Positions 63,661 through 64,000 of a stretch of 64,000 nucleotides of DNA are shown here, one piece after another. A program made the translations under genes and the position numbers. The notes under the pieces are model-generated. The model worked only from the letters and a program-made list of their open reading frames with translations, had not been told where the DNA came from and did not search any database. The stretch comes from Cyrtodaria siliqua (taxonomy: Eukaryota; Mollusca; Bivalvia; Adapedonta; Hiatellidae). Location: NCBI GenBank assembly GCA_037043455.1, contig JAWPHD010011487.1, positions 19,467-83,466 on the forward strand, given 5' to 3'. The stretch's first letter is position 1, and every line of letters begins with the position of its first letter.

Positions 63661-64000
63661 AGATAGTAGCAGCTATCAAAGCGATTAGTTAGTGGGTTGC
63701 TTTAGGCTTCAAACATATGTGTTGTTTGAATTTTAAGTAAGAATCATATTTCTTTATGGTTCATAAGAGCCGAGAGTAATACTATTTGAGTAATTTTGCC
63801 TGAATCAACATTTACACTGGCACTAAATACGGTGCATGATCAGAACGAATTTTTTCACGGATAAAAGTCGATTCGACTGCTAATCGTTACGGATTCACTA
63901 TTGTTTTGGGATAACCGAGGTAAGGTCGTTTTTCTAGTGACATTCTTTGGTTGTTGATTATTTCCTAATTATGTTTTATATTGTAATTTAATGGTTTCGC
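63661..64000. other. Right edge, nothing recognised
   Basis: Could hold the 3' LTR of the gypsy element, but no similarity to 58303-58565 was seen by eye. Confidence 0.3.

Overview
This window looks like AT-rich intergenic DNA of a large, repeat-laden metazoan genome, most probably a marine bivalve mollusc (inference). The evidence is the mix of repeats: tRNA-headed SINEs, 'ACAAGAGG...' repeats with tandem ~170 or 320 bp internal units, a DIRS tyrosine-recombinase retrotransposon, TTAA-flanked MITEs, and long foldback and satellite arrays. There are no operons, no prokaryotic gene density and no long housekeeping ORFs. Almost every recognisable coding segment is a mobile-element remnant.

Layout. 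1-5.2 kb: LINE reverse-transcriptase scrap, a 48-bp coding-frame minisatellite, a TTAA MITE, a ~40-bp minisatellite, and a 681-bp TIR element built from CATCGCATCTTAC modules. 5.2-8.6 kb: a 3.4-kb long-TIR foldback element, with a 320-bp-unit repeat inserted in its left arm. 9-11.4 kb: a SINE with clear target duplication, a broken His-Me-finger endonuclease-like ORF disrupted by a 32-bp repeat, and direct-repeat MITEs. 11.6-15.4 kb: a decayed DIRS-type retrotransposon (gag, RT-RNase H, tyrosine recombinase, start of an SGNH-hydrolase-like ORF). 15.4-18.8 kb: an apparently identical 1681-bp tandem duplication whose units carry inverted copies of a glycine/tyrosine-rich coding motif. 19.0-21.4 kb: a head-to-head palindromic array of ~130-180-bp satellite units. 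21.5-31 kb: MITEs, a hAT-like element, a LINE fragment on the minus strand, and the best intact gene candidate, a 228-aa five-pass membrane protein on the minus strand.

31.5-38.5 kb: a terminal exon of a RecQ-like helicase with a cysteine-rich tail, flanked by an inverted-repeat pair; GC-rich 196-bp repeats; an insertion with a 14-bp target duplication; and duplicated blocks with long G runs. 39-51 kb: further repeats, nested MITE insertions, hairpins and a small Cys-rich ORF that may be a first exon. 52-53.7 kb: a LINE 3' half. 53.7-56.5 kb: SINEs and MITEs. 58.3-63.7 kb: a heavily mutated Ty3/gypsy-type LTR retrotransposon (gag with two zinc knuckles, remnants of protease, RT, RNase H and integrase).

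How parts relate. No pathway is encoded. The biology visible is mobile-element turnover: nested insertions with target duplications, repeat expansion inside coding remnants, and palindromic amplification. All calls come from reading sequence and translations; no database search was run.
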